Part shown: piece after piece, positions 17,683-25,807 of the stretch
Position numbering within the stretch: the first letter of the stretch is position 1
Layout of the letters: the number at the start of each line of letters is the position of its first letter
Source of the DNA: Streptacidiphilus rugosus AM-16
Lineage (GTDB): Bacteria; Actinomycetota; Actinomycetes; Streptomycetales; Streptomycetaceae
Length of the DNA stretch: 64,000 nucleotides
Assembly: GCF_000744655.1 (NCBI RefSeq)
Contig: NZ_JQMJ01000004.1
Location: forward strand, 4,216,001 to 4,280,000
Direction of reading: 5' to 3'
The notes under the pieces: model-generated
The model's input: only the letters and a program-made list of their open reading frames with translations
What the model was told of the DNA's origin: nothing
Database searches by the model: none
Position numbers and translations under genes: made by a program

Positions 17683-19278
17683 TCAGGGTAGGCGCAGCCA
17701 GACCGCGGTATCGGGGGGCAGCTCGCCGTCGGCCAACTGCCCGCTGCACAGCAGCACCCGGCTGCCCAGCGGCAGCTCCGCGGGGCCGGCGCCGAGGTTG
17801 ACGATGCAGGCGAAGTGGTCGGAGCGGGTGAAGCCCAGCACCTCGCGGTGGCCCTCCAACCAGGTCAGCTCGCCGTCGCCGAGCGCAGGTTCGCTTCGTC
17901 GCAGCCGGAGCGCCGCGCGGTAGAGCGCCAGCATCGACCCCTCGTCGGCGGCCTGCCGCTCGACGGTCAGCCCCGACCAGCCCGTCGGCTGCGGCAACCA
18001 GGTCGCCTCCCCGCCGAAGCCGAACGGAGGAGCGTCGCCGCTCCACGGCAGCGGCACCCGGCAGCCGTCGCGGCCCGGGTCCGCGCCGTCGGTGCGGTGG
18101 AACATCGGGTCCTCGATCACCTCCACCGGCAGGTCCTCGACCTCCGGCAGGCCCAGCTCCTCCCCCTGGTAGAGGTAGACCGACCCCGGCAGGGCCAGGC
18201 TCAGCAGGGCCGCGGCCCTGGCCCTGCGGGTGCCGAGCGCCGGATCGGTCGGGATGCCGTGCGCCTTGGCGGCGAAGTCGAAGCCGGTGTCGGCGCGGCC
18301 GTAGCGGGTGACCGTGCGGGTGATGTCGTGGTTGGCGAGCACCCAGGTGGCCGGGGCGTGGACCGGGGCGTGCACGGCCAGCGTGGTGGTGATCGTCTCG
18401 CGCAGCCGTTCCGCGTCCCAGGGGCAGGTCAGGAAGCCGAAGTTGAACGCCGTGTGCAGCTCGTCCTGGCGCAGGTAGCGGGCGAAGCGCTCGGGATCGG
18501 GCAGCCAGACCTCGCCGATCAGGGCCCGCGGCTGCGCGTAGGACTCGGCCAGCTTCCGCCAGCCGCGGTAGATGTCGTGGATCTCGTCGCGGTCGAGGTA
18601 GGGGTGCGGGTCCGCGCCCTCGACCAGGTCGGGCAGGGTCGGGTCCTTGACCACCTCGGCGGCCGAGTCGATGCGCACGCCGGCCGCGCCGCGGTCGAAC
18701 CAGAAGCGCAGCACCTCCTCATGCTCGGTGCGGACGTCGGGGTGCTGCCAGTTGAGGTCCGGCTGCGGGGAGGCGAAGCGGTGCAGGTACCACTGCCCGT
18801 CGGGGACCCTGGTCCAGGCGCTGCCGCCGAACTGCGAGGTCCAGTTGTTGGGCGGCAGTTCGCCGCTCCCGCCGCGGCCGTCGCGGAACCAGAAGCGCTC
18901 GCGCGCCGCCGAGCCCGGGCCGGCCGCCAGGGCCTCCTGGAACCAGCGGTGCTGGTCGGAGACGTGGTTGGGGACGATGTCGACGATGGTGCGGATGCCG
19001 TGGTCGAGCGCCTCGGCGATCAGCCGCTCGGCCTCGGCCAGGGTGCCGAAGGCGGGGTGGATCGCGCGGTAGTCGGCGACGTCGTAGCCGCCGTCGGCCA
19101 TCGGCGAGGCGTACCAGGGGTTGAACCACAGGGCGTCGACGCCGAGTTCGGCCAGGTACGGCAGTCGGGAGCGGACTCCCGCGAGGTCGCCCACGCCGTC
19201 GCCGTCCGCGTCGGCGAAACTGCGCACGTAGACCTGGTAGATCGCGGCGCCGCGCCACCACTCGTGGGGATTGAGCAA
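17683..19278 (-). CDS. GH13 alpha-glucosidase / oligo-alpha-glucosidase
   Basis: 531 aa cytoplasmic enzyme (no signal peptide) that should hydrolyse imported alpha-gluco-oligosaccharides. GH13 regions are visible: DIVPNH (about 100-105), GVRIDSAAEV with nucleophile D204, ALIGEVWL with acid E256, and LANHDITR with D318. WWRGAAIYQVYVRSFAD is the usual N-terminus of oligo-1,6/alpha-glucosidases. It is the last gene of the SBP-permease-permease-glucosidase operon, the same gene order as the Streptomyces maltose locus (malEFG-aglA). Linkage preference (1,4, 1,6 or 1,3) cannot be read from sequence. Confidence 0.88.
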   Translation of the reverse strand: MLNPHEWWRGAAIYQVYVRSFADADGDGVGDLAGVRSRLPYLAELGVDALWFNPWYASPMADGGYDVADYRAIHPAFGTLAEAERLIAEALDHGIRTIVDIVPNHVSDQHRWFQEALAAGPGSAARERFWFRDGRGGSGELPPNNWTSQFGGSAWTRVPDGQWYLHRFASPQPDLNWQHPDVRTEHEEVLRFWFDRGAAGVRIDSAAEVVKDPTLPDLVEGADPHPYLDRDEIHDIYRGWRKLAESYAQPRALIGEVWLPDPERFARYLRQDELHTAFNFGFLTCPWDAERLRETITTTLAVHAPVHAPATWVLANHDITRTVTRYGRADTGFDFAAKAHGIPTDPALGTRRARAAALLSLALPGSVYLYQGEELGLPEVEDLPVEVIEDPMFHRTDGADPGRDGCRVPLPWSGDAPPFGFGGEATWLPQPTGWSGLTVERQAADEGSMLALYRAALRLRRSEPALGDGELTWLEGHREVLGFTRSDHFACIVNLGAGPAELPLGSRVLLCSGQLADGELPPDTAVWLRLP

Positions 19279-19345
19279 GGTAGGAGTCTCCTTGGCGATT
19301 GGCCGGTCGGCTGTGCGGCCGACGGGCCGTTGGCGAGACGCGAGG

Positions 19346-20212
19346 TCAGCCCTTGAGGCTGCCGGCAGTCAGACCGGACATGATGTTGCGCTGGAAGAAG
19401 AGGAAGAAGAGCACCGTCGGCACGGCCGAGATGGCGGCCGCTGCGATGAGGATGTTCTGCGGCACCCCGAGCGAGAGCGAGTAGATGCCGGCGTTGAGCG
19501 TCTGCTTCGTCGGGTCCGGCTCGGCCAGCAGCGGCCAGAGGAAGTCCTTCCAGACGTTGACGAGCGCGAAGATGGAGACCACGCCGATGATGGGACGCGA
19601 CATCGGCAGCACGATGGAGACCAGGGTGCGCAGCGCTCCCGCGCCGTCCATCGCGGCGGAGTCCAGCAGCTCCTGCGGCACCGAGTCGAAGAACCGCTTG
19701 AGCAGGTAGATGTTGAAGGCGTTGGCCACCGAGGGCAGCCAGATCGCCCAGGGCGAGTTGAGCAGGTTCAGGTGCAGCAGCGGGATGTCCAGCACGGTCA
19801 GGTACTGCGGGACCACCAGCACCATCGCCGGGATCATCAGCGTGGCCAGCATCATCCCGAGGATCGCGTTGCCGAGCACGGGCCGCAGCTTGGACAGCGA
19901 GTAGGCCGCGCCGATGTCGAAGACCAGCTGGAAGGCGAGCGCGCCGAAGGCGTACCACAGGGTGTTCAGCAGCAGCTGGGAGATGCTGAGCCGGTCCCAG
20001 GCCTGGCTGTAGTTGGAGAACTGCGCGTGGTGCGGGTAGAAGGTCGGCGGCGTCTGGATGGCCTCGGTGGTGCCCTTCAGCCCGTCGGTGACGAGCAGGT
20101 AGAGGGGCCCGAGGAAGACCAGCGTGAACGCCACGACGATCAGCACCAGCGCCGCGCGGTAGAGCGTCCGGCTCTGCTGCGCGGGGTTGATCAGGGTACG
20201 GGTCCCGCTCAT
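19346..20212 (-). CDS. ABC sugar importer permease (MalG-type)
   Basis: 288 aa inner-membrane permease with about six helices. The EAA-loop region LLDSAAMDGAGALRTLVSIVLPMSRP (about 190-215) contacts the ATPase. Its ATG overlaps the stop of the upstream permease by 4 bases (ATGA), so translation is coupled. No ATP-binding gene is present in the operon; CUT1 importers of streptomycetes normally share MsiK. The exported substrate-binding partner is encoded two genes upstream. Confidence 0.88.
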   Translation of the reverse strand: MSGTRTLINPAQQSRTLYRAALVLIVVAFTLVFLGPLYLLVTDGLKGTTEAIQTPPTFYPHHAQFSNYSQAWDRLSISQLLLNTLWYAFGALAFQLVFDIGAAYSLSKLRPVLGNAILGMMLATLMIPAMVLVVPQYLTVLDIPLLHLNLLNSPWAIWLPSVANAFNIYLLKRFFDSVPQELLDSAAMDGAGALRTLVSIVLPMSRPIIGVVSIFALVNVWKDFLWPLLAEPDPTKQTLNAGIYSLSLGVPQNILIAAAAISAVPTVLFFLFFQRNIMSGLTAGSLKG

Positions 20213-21150
20213 GCCTCGGCCCTCCGGTTGAGTCGTACGTAGAGCACCGAGAAGCCGGCCAGCACCAGCAGCAGGAGCAGTCCGAGGGCGCAGGCCGCGC
20301 CGTAGTTGGAGAAGTTGAAGGCGTACTGGTAGATCAGGTAGACCACGGTGGTGGTCGAGCCGTTGACGCCCTGGCCGCCGTTGGTGAGCACGAAGGGTTC
20401 GACGAAGACCTGCATGGTGGCCACGATCTGCAGCATCAGCATCAGCGACAGGATCAGCCTGGTCTGCGGGATCGTCACATGCCAGATCCTGCTGAGCAGG
20501 CCGGCCCCGTCCAGCTCGGCGGCCTCGTAGAGCTCGCCGGGGATGTTCTGCAGGGCCGCCAGGTAGATCAGCGTGGCACTGCCCATGTTCATCCAGGTGG
20601 AGGCGACCACCACGGCGAGCATGGCCACGTTCGGCGACTGCAGCCAGCCGGAGGCGGGCAGGTGGAGCAGGTGCAGCAGCCGGTCCAGCAGGCCGTAGTC
20701 GGGGTTGTACAGGTCCTTGAACAGCAGCAGCGAGGTGACCGGCGGCAGCATCACCGGCAGGTAGACCAGGATCCGCAGGTAGCCGCGGGCGTGGCGCAGC
20801 TCGTTCATCACCACGGCCAGGACGAAAGGGAGGCCGAAGCCGAGCACCAGCGCCATCCCGGTGAACTCGGCGGTGTTGCGCCAGGCCTGCCAGAAGCTGG
20901 GGTCGTTGGCGACCTGGTTCAGGTTGTGCAGGCCCACCCAGGTGGTCCTGCCCGCTCTCGCCTTCTGGAAGCTCATGATCACTTCACGGACCATGGGATA
21001 CCAGGAGAAGCAGGCGAAGCAGAGCACCGCGCCGATCAGGAAGCCGTGGGCGGCGAGATTGCGTTGCACGCTTCTGCGCAGGGCCCCGGGCCGACCCGTC
21101 GCCCGGGCGGGCGACGAGTCGGTGCCGGAGGATGCGGTCAGGACCGCCAT
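20209..21150 (-). CDS. ABC sugar importer permease (MalF-type)
   Basis: 313 aa. Long N-terminal tail (about 1-30) then about six membrane helices. The EAA loop is visible as LYEAAELDGAGLLSRIWHVT (about 200-220). It is coupled to the MalG-type gene by a 4-base overlap and lies 43 bases after the binding-protein gene. It should form the heterodimeric channel with the next gene product. Confidence 0.88.
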   Translation of the reverse strand: MAVLTASSGTDSSPARATGRPGALRRSVQRNLAAHGFLIGAVLCFACFSWYPMVREVIMSFQKARAGRTTWVGLHNLNQVANDPSFWQAWRNTAEFTGMALVLGFGLPFVLAVVMNELRHARGYLRILVYLPVMLPPVTSLLLFKDLYNPDYGLLDRLLHLLHLPASGWLQSPNVAMLAVVVASTWMNMGSATLIYLAALQNIPGELYEAAELDGAGLLSRIWHVTIPQTRLILSLMLMLQIVATMQVFVEPFVLTNGGQGVNGSTTTVVYLIYQYAFNFSNYGAACALGLLLLLVLAGFSVLYVRLNRRAEA

Positions 21151-21193
21151 CTTGGAACTCCTCGGAACTTCAGGGTGCGAACGTGGTCGCGAA

Positions 21194-22564
21194 CTACTGG
21201 GCGTTGGCCAGGACCTGGTTGACCTGCTGCTCGGCGGTGTCGAGCAGCTTCTGCGGGTCCGCGTGCGGGTCGGTCAGGACCGAGGCCATCGCGTTGTCGA
21301 GGATCTTGTAGATCGCCTGGGCGTTGGCCGGCTCGGTCACGCCGGGGACGTTCGCGGTGACGTAGGGGGTGAAGGCCGCGACGGACATGGTGGCGTTGGC
21401 CGTCTTCAGCGCGGTGTCCTTGGCCGCGCTGGCGCCCTGGAAGAGCTGCGGCTCGGGGATGCCGACGGCCTGGCCGGCGGCCTTGGAGCGGGCGTAGTTG
21501 AACTGCTGGCCCTGGCCCTCGGTCAGCCACAGGTAGCTGACCAGCTCGATGCCGGCCTTGATCTGCGCCGGCGTGTCCTTGACGTTGAACATGTAGTCGT
21601 CGCCGCCGCCGAGCGTGCCGACGCCGGGGCCGCTGTTGCCGGGCATCGGGCCCATGCCGTAGTCGGCGTACTTCGCGCCGAGGCTCTGCACCATGTAGGT
21701 GATGTCGTCCGGGGCCGCGACGTACATGCCGAGCTTGCCGGCCGCCATCTGCTTCTGCAGGTCGCCCCACTTGTACAGCTGGGTGCTGCCCATGACGTTG
21801 TCGGTGAAGCGCAGCTTCTGCAGGTTCTGCAGGACGGCGAGGCCCTGCGCGTTGTTGAACGCCGCCTTCTTGCCGTCGTCGGTGACCATCTTGCCGCCCT
21901 GGGCGTACATCTCGGCGGTGAAGTGCCAGCCGCCGTTGTTGCCGGCGCTGTAGTCGCCGTAGCCCGAGATGCCGTTGCCGAGTGCCGCGATCTTCTTCGC
22001 GTCGGCTTCGACGTCGGCCCAGGTCTGCGGCGGCTGGTCGGGGTTGAGACCGGCCTGCTGGAACAGCTTCCGGTTGATGATCATGCCCATCGTGTAGTTC
22101 TCACGCGGGACGCCGTAGGTCTTGCCCCCGGACTGCAGCGGCGCCCAGACCGAGGACAGGATGTCGTCCTTGACCGGCAGGTTCTCCGAGGTGAGGTACG
22201 GGGTGATGTCCGCGGCCTGTCCGGCGTCCAGCACCTGCTGACGGTCGGTGAAGTAGGTGTAGAAGACGTTCGCCTCGGTGCCGCCGCGCAGGGCCGCGGT
22301 GAACAGCTCCGGCGTCTCGCACGGGAAGGTGTCGACGGACTTCACCGTGATGTTCGGGTGGATCTTCTCGAAGGCCGCGATGTCGTCGTTCCACTGCTTG
22401 ACCTGGGTCGGACGGCTGCTCGGCGGGGCACAGTCGATCGAGATGGTGACCTTGCCGTTGTCGCCGCCGCCGGTGGTCTTCGTGCCCGGCGAAGCGGTGC
22501 TTCCGCAGGCGGCGGTCAGCGAGAGAGCGGTGGCGGTGATCAGCAACGCTGCGGATCTGCGCAT
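21194..22564 (-). CDS. Sugar-binding lipoprotein of an ABC importer
   Basis: 456 aa family-1 extracellular solute-binding protein. The lipoprotein signal has lipobox LTAAC with Cys20, so the mature protein is anchored outside the membrane. The body shows the usual pattern (FEKIHPNITVKSV, LFTAALRGGTEANVFY, YGVPRENYTMGMIINRKLFQ, SYLWLTEGQGQQFNY). It is the first gene of the alpha-glucoside-type operon; the sugar is inferred from the linked GH13 enzyme. Direct repeats lie upstream of it and the LacI gene is upstream on the same strand behind a terminator. Confidence 0.88.
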   Translation of the reverse strand: MRRSAALLITATALSLTAACGSTASPGTKTTGGGDNGKVTISIDCAPPSSRPTQVKQWNDDIAAFEKIHPNITVKSVDTFPCETPELFTAALRGGTEANVFYTYFTDRQQVLDAGQAADITPYLTSENLPVKDDILSSVWAPLQSGGKTYGVPRENYTMGMIINRKLFQQAGLNPDQPPQTWADVEADAKKIAALGNGISGYGDYSAGNNGGWHFTAEMYAQGGKMVTDDGKKAAFNNAQGLAVLQNLQKLRFTDNVMGSTQLYKWGDLQKQMAAGKLGMYVAAPDDITYMVQSLGAKYADYGMGPMPGNSGPGVGTLGGGDDYMFNVKDTPAQIKAGIELVSYLWLTEGQGQQFNYARSKAAGQAVGIPEPQLFQGASAAKDTALKTANATMSVAAFTPYVTANVPGVTEPANAQAIYKILDNAMASVLTDPHADPQKLLDTAEQQVNQVLANAQ

Positions 22565-22641
22565 GGGTGGTAGACCCCTTCATGGGCGGTGAATGGTGTG
22601 GGGAGTGGCGGGGCTCACTTAAGCACCGGCGACGCGACGCG

Positions 22642-22669
22642 CACAAGATGTCGACGGAAATCCGCAAGA
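22642..22669. promoter_or_regulatory. Direct-repeat operator candidate before the alpha-glucoside operon
   Basis: CACAAGA (22642-22648) and CGCAAGA (22663-22669) are 21 bp apart; read on the operon strand they are TCTTG(C/T)G half-sites. The spacing and the CTTG core resemble the GH87 control region. The nearby LacI protein is the natural candidate to bind. Confidence 0.4.
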
Positions 22670-22709
22670 AATGAACGTTGAACCGTGACGAAGCATCGAT
22701 GAAACGGCA

Positions 22710-22739
22710 GAAGGCCGCATCCTGGCGGATGCGGCCTTC
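22710..22739 (-). terminator. Terminator hairpin after the LacI gene
   Basis: GAAGGCCGCAT (22710-22720) and ATGCGGCCTTC (22729-22739) form a perfect 11-bp stem with an 8-base loop, 13 bases past the LacI stop. It insulates the regulator from the transporter operon. Confidence 0.8.
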
Positions 22740-22752
22740 AGGGCGGAGTCGA

Positions 22753-23775
22753 TCAGGCGGCGGCGCGCTCACGCGGCGCAGGACCGGTCGAGGCCCGGAC
22801 CACGAGCTCGGGCTCGAACAGCAGCTCGTCATGGGTGACCCGCACCCCGACCAGCTCCCCCACCAGCAGCTCGACGGCCGCCCTGCCCATCGCCTCGATG
22901 GGCTGACGGATCGTGGTGAGCGGCGGATCGGTGCAGGTCATGAAGGGCGAGTCGTCGAAACCGACGATCGACACGTCCGCCGGGACCGACAGGCCGCGGC
23001 GCCGGGCGGCGCGCACCGCGCCGAGCGCGAGCGGGTCGCTCGCACAGATCACCCCGGTCATCCCCCGGTCGAAGAGCTTCCCCGCCCCGGCCTGGCCGCC
23101 CTCCAGCGAGAAGAGTGCGTGCTCGACCTCACGCTCGCCCAGCTCCAGGCCCGCGCGGGCGGCCGCCTGGCGGGCGGCGGCGAGTTTTCGCCGGGTCGGC
23201 ATGTGGTCGGGCGGGCCGAGCAGCAGCCCGATCCGGCGGTGGCCCAGCGAGACGAGATGACTCACCGCCTGTTCCACCGCCACCGCGTCGTCGCAGCTGA
23301 CCTGCGGAAACCCGATGTCGGGTATGGCCGCGTTGGTCAGCACGGTGGGCAGGCCGCGCAGGAACAGCCGCCGATAGTGGTCGTGCGGGGACTCGGCCTG
23401 CGCGTAGAGGCCGCCGAAGAAGACCACCCCGGACACCTGCTGCTGCAGCAGGAGTTCGACGTAGTCGGACTCGGACACCCCGCCGGCGGTCTGCGTGCAC
23501 AGCACGGGCGTGAAGCCCTGCTGCGCCAACGCCCCGCCGACCACCTCGGCAAAGGCCGGGAAAATCGGATTCTGCAGTTCGGGCAGCACCAGCCCCACCA
23601 ACCGTGAACGCTCGCCCCGCAGTTGGGTCGGCCGTTCGTAGCCGAGCACATCCAGGGCGGTGAGCACGGTGGCCCGGGTCCGATCGGAGACACCCGGCTT
23701 GCCGTTGAGCACCCGAGAGACCGTCGCTTCGCTGACCCCGACCTTCTTGGCCACCTCGGCAAGTCGTCGTGTCAT
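22753..23775 (-). CDS. LacI-family regulator of the alpha-glucoside operon
   Basis: 340 aa from the ATG at 23775; an in-frame start nine codons earlier lacks support. The helix-turn-helix is LAEVAKKVGVSEATVSRVLN with the hinge KPGVSDRTRATVLTALDVLGY. The sugar-binding domain follows (RLVGLVLPELQNPIFPAF, TGVICASDPLALGAVRAARR, VGFDDSPFMTCTDPPLTTIRQP). It is probably a repressor released by the imported sugar or its product. It lies upstream of the transporter on the same strand. A TTGC...GCAA palindrome before its own start suggests autoregulation. Confidence 0.9.
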   Translation of the reverse strand: MTRRLAEVAKKVGVSEATVSRVLNGKPGVSDRTRATVLTALDVLGYERPTQLRGERSRLVGLVLPELQNPIFPAFAEVVGGALAQQGFTPVLCTQTAGGVSESDYVELLLQQQVSGVVFFGGLYAQAESPHDHYRRLFLRGLPTVLTNAAIPDIGFPQVSCDDAVAVEQAVSHLVSLGHRRIGLLLGPPDHMPTRRKLAAARQAAARAGLELGEREVEHALFSLEGGQAGAGKLFDRGMTGVICASDPLALGAVRAARRRGLSVPADVSIVGFDDSPFMTCTDPPLTTIRQPIEAMGRAAVELLVGELVGVRVTHDELLFEPELVVRASTGPAPRERAAA

Positions 23776-23796
23776 GCTCAGAGTGTAAGGCATCTT

Positions 23797-23823
23797 TTGC
23801 AATCAGCCGACTGATGATCGCAA
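23797..23823. promoter_or_regulatory. Probable LacI self-operator
   Basis: TTGC at 23797-23800 and GCAA at 23820-23823 frame an inner inverted repeat ATCAG-N4-CTGAT (23802-23815). The region is AT-rich relative to its surroundings and lies 22 bases before the LacI start codon. LacI-type proteins bind such dyads. Confidence 0.4.
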
Positions 23824-23848
23824 TTTATTTGCACGCCTTGCACGCCGA

Positions 23849-24556
23849 CTACCAGTCGAGCGTGCCCTCCCGGTCGAAGAAGCTCCCGCTGGGACCCTCG
23901 GGCCCGAGCAGCGCGGCGCGGACGATGACCTCGGCGCCCTGCTCGACGGTCTGGTGGCCGGTGTTCCCGTTCAGGTCGGTCCGGGTGAAGCCCGGCTCGA
24001 CCGCGTTGACCCGCATCTCGGGGAAGGCCTTGGCGTACTGGATGGTGACCATGTTGACCGCGGCCTTCGAGGCCGGATAGGCCACCCCGGGGTAGGCGTG
24101 CCGCGGGTTGCCCGGCGTGCTGACCCCCGCCAGGGAGGCCAGCCCGCTGCTCACGTTCACCACGACCGGCGCGGCCGAGCGCCGCAGCAGCGGCAGGAAC
24201 GCGTGGGTGACGCGCACCAGGCCGAACACGTTCGTCTCGAAGGTCTCCCGCATCTGCTCGCCGGTGATGTCGGCGGCGCCGATGACCGCGTTGCCCGCCG
24301 CCCTGCCCTCGATGCCGGCGTTGTTGACCAGCACGTCCAGGCCGCCGGCCGCCGCCACGACCTCCGCCGCCGCCCGCACCGACGCCTCGTCGGTGACGTC
24401 GAGCCGTACCGCCCGCGCGCCCAGCCGCTCGGCCGCGGCGCGTCCGCGCTCCTCGTCCCTGCTCCCGATCCAGACCGTGTGGCCCTCGGCCACGAGTCGG
24501 CGGGCGGTCTCGAAGCCGAGACCCTTGTTCGCTCCGGTGATCAGTGTCGTCGTCAT
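23849..24556 (-). CDS. Short-chain dehydrogenase/reductase
   Basis: 235 aa NAD(P)-dependent oxidoreductase. The cofactor motif TGANKGLG is at about residues 7-14, NNAG at about 83-86, the catalytic Ser in VNVSSGLASLAG and the Tyr/Lys pair in YPASKAAVN. Asn before AG and SSG conform to classical SDRs. It is divergent from the XRE-type regulator, a recurrent SDR/MmyB-regulator pair in actinomycetes. The substrate is unknown. Confidence 0.85.
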   Translation of the reverse strand: MTTTLITGANKGLGFETARRLVAEGHTVWIGSRDEERGRAAAERLGARAVRLDVTDEASVRAAAEVVAAAGGLDVLVNNAGIEGRAAGNAVIGAADITGEQMRETFETNVFGLVRVTHAFLPLLRRSAAPVVVNVSSGLASLAGVSTPGNPRHAYPGVAYPASKAAVNMVTIQYAKAFPEMRVNAVEPGFTRTDLNGNTGHQTVEQGAEVIVRAALLGPEGPSGSFFDREGTLDW

Positions 24557-24604
24557 GGCTCCAGGCTGCGTCCCGTGCGGGCCGCCTGCCAGGAGCCCGG
24601 TCTT

Positions 24605-24628
24605 CCTGGGACCGCCAGTACCAGGTAC
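24605..24628. promoter_or_regulatory. Palindromic operator between SDR and XRE genes
   Basis: GTACC-A-GGTAC (24618-24628) is a perfect 11-bp palindrome. It overlaps a wider CCTGG...CCAGG dyad (24605-24609 and 24621-24625). It lies 30 bases before the XRE start and 49 before the SDR start, so binding could shut both promoters. Confidence 0.5.
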
Positions 24629-24657
24629 AGCCGGCCGCGGCGGTGCACAGTGGTGTC

Positions 24658-25491
24658 ATGGCGAGCACGGAGTTCGGGCAGACGATGCGACGCTGGCGGG
24701 ACCGGGTCTCCCCCGAGGCGGCCGGGCTGCCCCAGGGCGGCCACCGCCGTGCGGCCGGGCTGCGCCGTGAGGAGCTCGCGCTGCTGGCCGGGATCTCGGT
24801 CGACTACGTCACCCGCCTCGAACAGGGCCGGGCCACCCACCCGTCCGAGCAGGTCGTCGAGGCGCTGGGTCGGGCGCTGCGGCTGTCAGGGCCCGAGCGC
24901 GAGCATCTCTTCCATGCCGCCGGACTGGTCCCGCCCGGCCAGGGCACCGTGCCCGGGTTCATCACTCCGAGCGTGCAGCGGATGCTGGACCGCCTGACCG
25001 GCACGCCCGTCGCGGTCTCCGACGCGGCCTGGACCCTGCTGCTGGCCAACCCGATGTACACGGCGCTGATGGGCGAGTACCACGGCAGCGAGCGCAACGC
25101 GGTCTGGCGCAACTTCCTCGGCGCGGGCAACCGCCGGGTCCGGCACACCCCGGAGTCGCTGCGTTCCCTGGAGGCGGCCCAGGTCTCCGCCCTGCGGTCC
25201 GCCTCCCGCCACTACCCGGCCGACCAGCGGCTGCGCCGCCTGATCGCGGAACTGAGGGCGAACAGCGGGCGCTTCGCCGAGCTCTGGGACGCGGGCGCGG
25301 TCGGCCGGATCGAGGGCTCGCGCAAGACCGTCGACCACCCGCTGGTCGGCGAGCTGACGCTGGACTGCGACGTGCTCAGCGTCGCGGGCAGCGACCTGCG
25401 CATCATGGTCTACACGGCCGAGCCGGACTCCGCCGACGCGGATCGCCTCGCGCTGCTCTCGGTGCTGGGCACGCAGGCGCTGACCGGGTAG
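24658..25491 (+). CDS. XRE-family regulator with MmyB-type ligand-binding domain
   Basis: 277 aa. The N-terminal helix-turn-helix (about 5-80) has HRRAAGLRREELALLAGISV and YVTRLEQGRATHPSEQV, the usual MmyB-regulator sequence. The C-terminal PAS-like domain (about 105-270) starts VAVSDAAWTLLLANPMYTAL and is thought to bind a fatty-acid-like or redox ligand in this family. It is divergent from the SDR gene and is its likely repressor. The ATG at 24658 begins MASTEFGQTMRRWRD, the family's normal start. Confidence 0.88.
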   Translation: MASTEFGQTMRRWRDRVSPEAAGLPQGGHRRAAGLRREELALLAGISVDYVTRLEQGRATHPSEQVVEALGRALRLSGPEREHLFHAAGLVPPGQGTVPGFITPSVQRMLDRLTGTPVAVSDAAWTLLLANPMYTALMGEYHGSERNAVWRNFLGAGNRRVRHTPESLRSLEAAQVSALRSASRHYPADQRLRRLIAELRANSGRFAELWDAGAVGRIEGSRKTVDHPLVGELTLDCDVLSVAGSDLRIMVYTAEPDSADADRLALLSVLGTQALTG

Positions 25492-25601
25492 TCCGCCCGC
25501 CGGGCGCCGAAACTTACACGGCCGCCGGCCGCCGGCCGGGCCGCGGGCCGGGACCGCGCGACGCGCGCAGGACACAAACCGGCAACGCGCTCGCCTTCCT
25601 C

Positions 25602-25630
25602 TTGACACGGACGCCCCCCAGGAAGGAATC
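25602..25630 (+). promoter_or_regulatory. Probable cebE promoter
   Basis: TTGACA at 25602-25607 followed after 17 bases by AGGAAT at 25625-25630, a weak -10. It is placed just before the first CebR box, so repressor binding would block the start site. The rest of the 316-base gap 25492-25807 holds the two boxes described separately and no gene. Confidence 0.45.
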
Positions 25631-25645
25631 TTCACGGCAGGGATT

Positions 25646-25659
25646 GGGAGCGCTCCCAA
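25646..25659. promoter_or_regulatory. Canonical CebR box 1
   Basis: TGGGAGCGCTCCCA, a perfect 14-bp palindrome identical to the CebR operator known from Streptomyces cellobiose genes. It is released by cellobiose or cellotriose in the characterised system. Confidence 0.92.
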
Positions 25660-25732
25660 ACGCAGATGCAGGAGCTTCCTGGCCCAGCGGATCCGATGAA
25701 CGCCACCCGGGTCGCATTCCGCGGCTGCATTC

Positions 25733-25746
25733 CGGGAGCGCTCCCA
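25733..25746. promoter_or_regulatory. CebR box 2 (one mismatch)
   Basis: CGGGAGCGCTCCCA differs from the canonical box only in the first base. It lies 87 bp after box 1 and 62 bases before the cebE start. Two boxes could allow looping or additive repression. Confidence 0.8.
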
Positions 25747-25807
25747 GATCTTCGCCAACCGCACATCCACTCCCCGCCAAGCCGCACCCTCCGACCAAGG
25801 AGACTCC

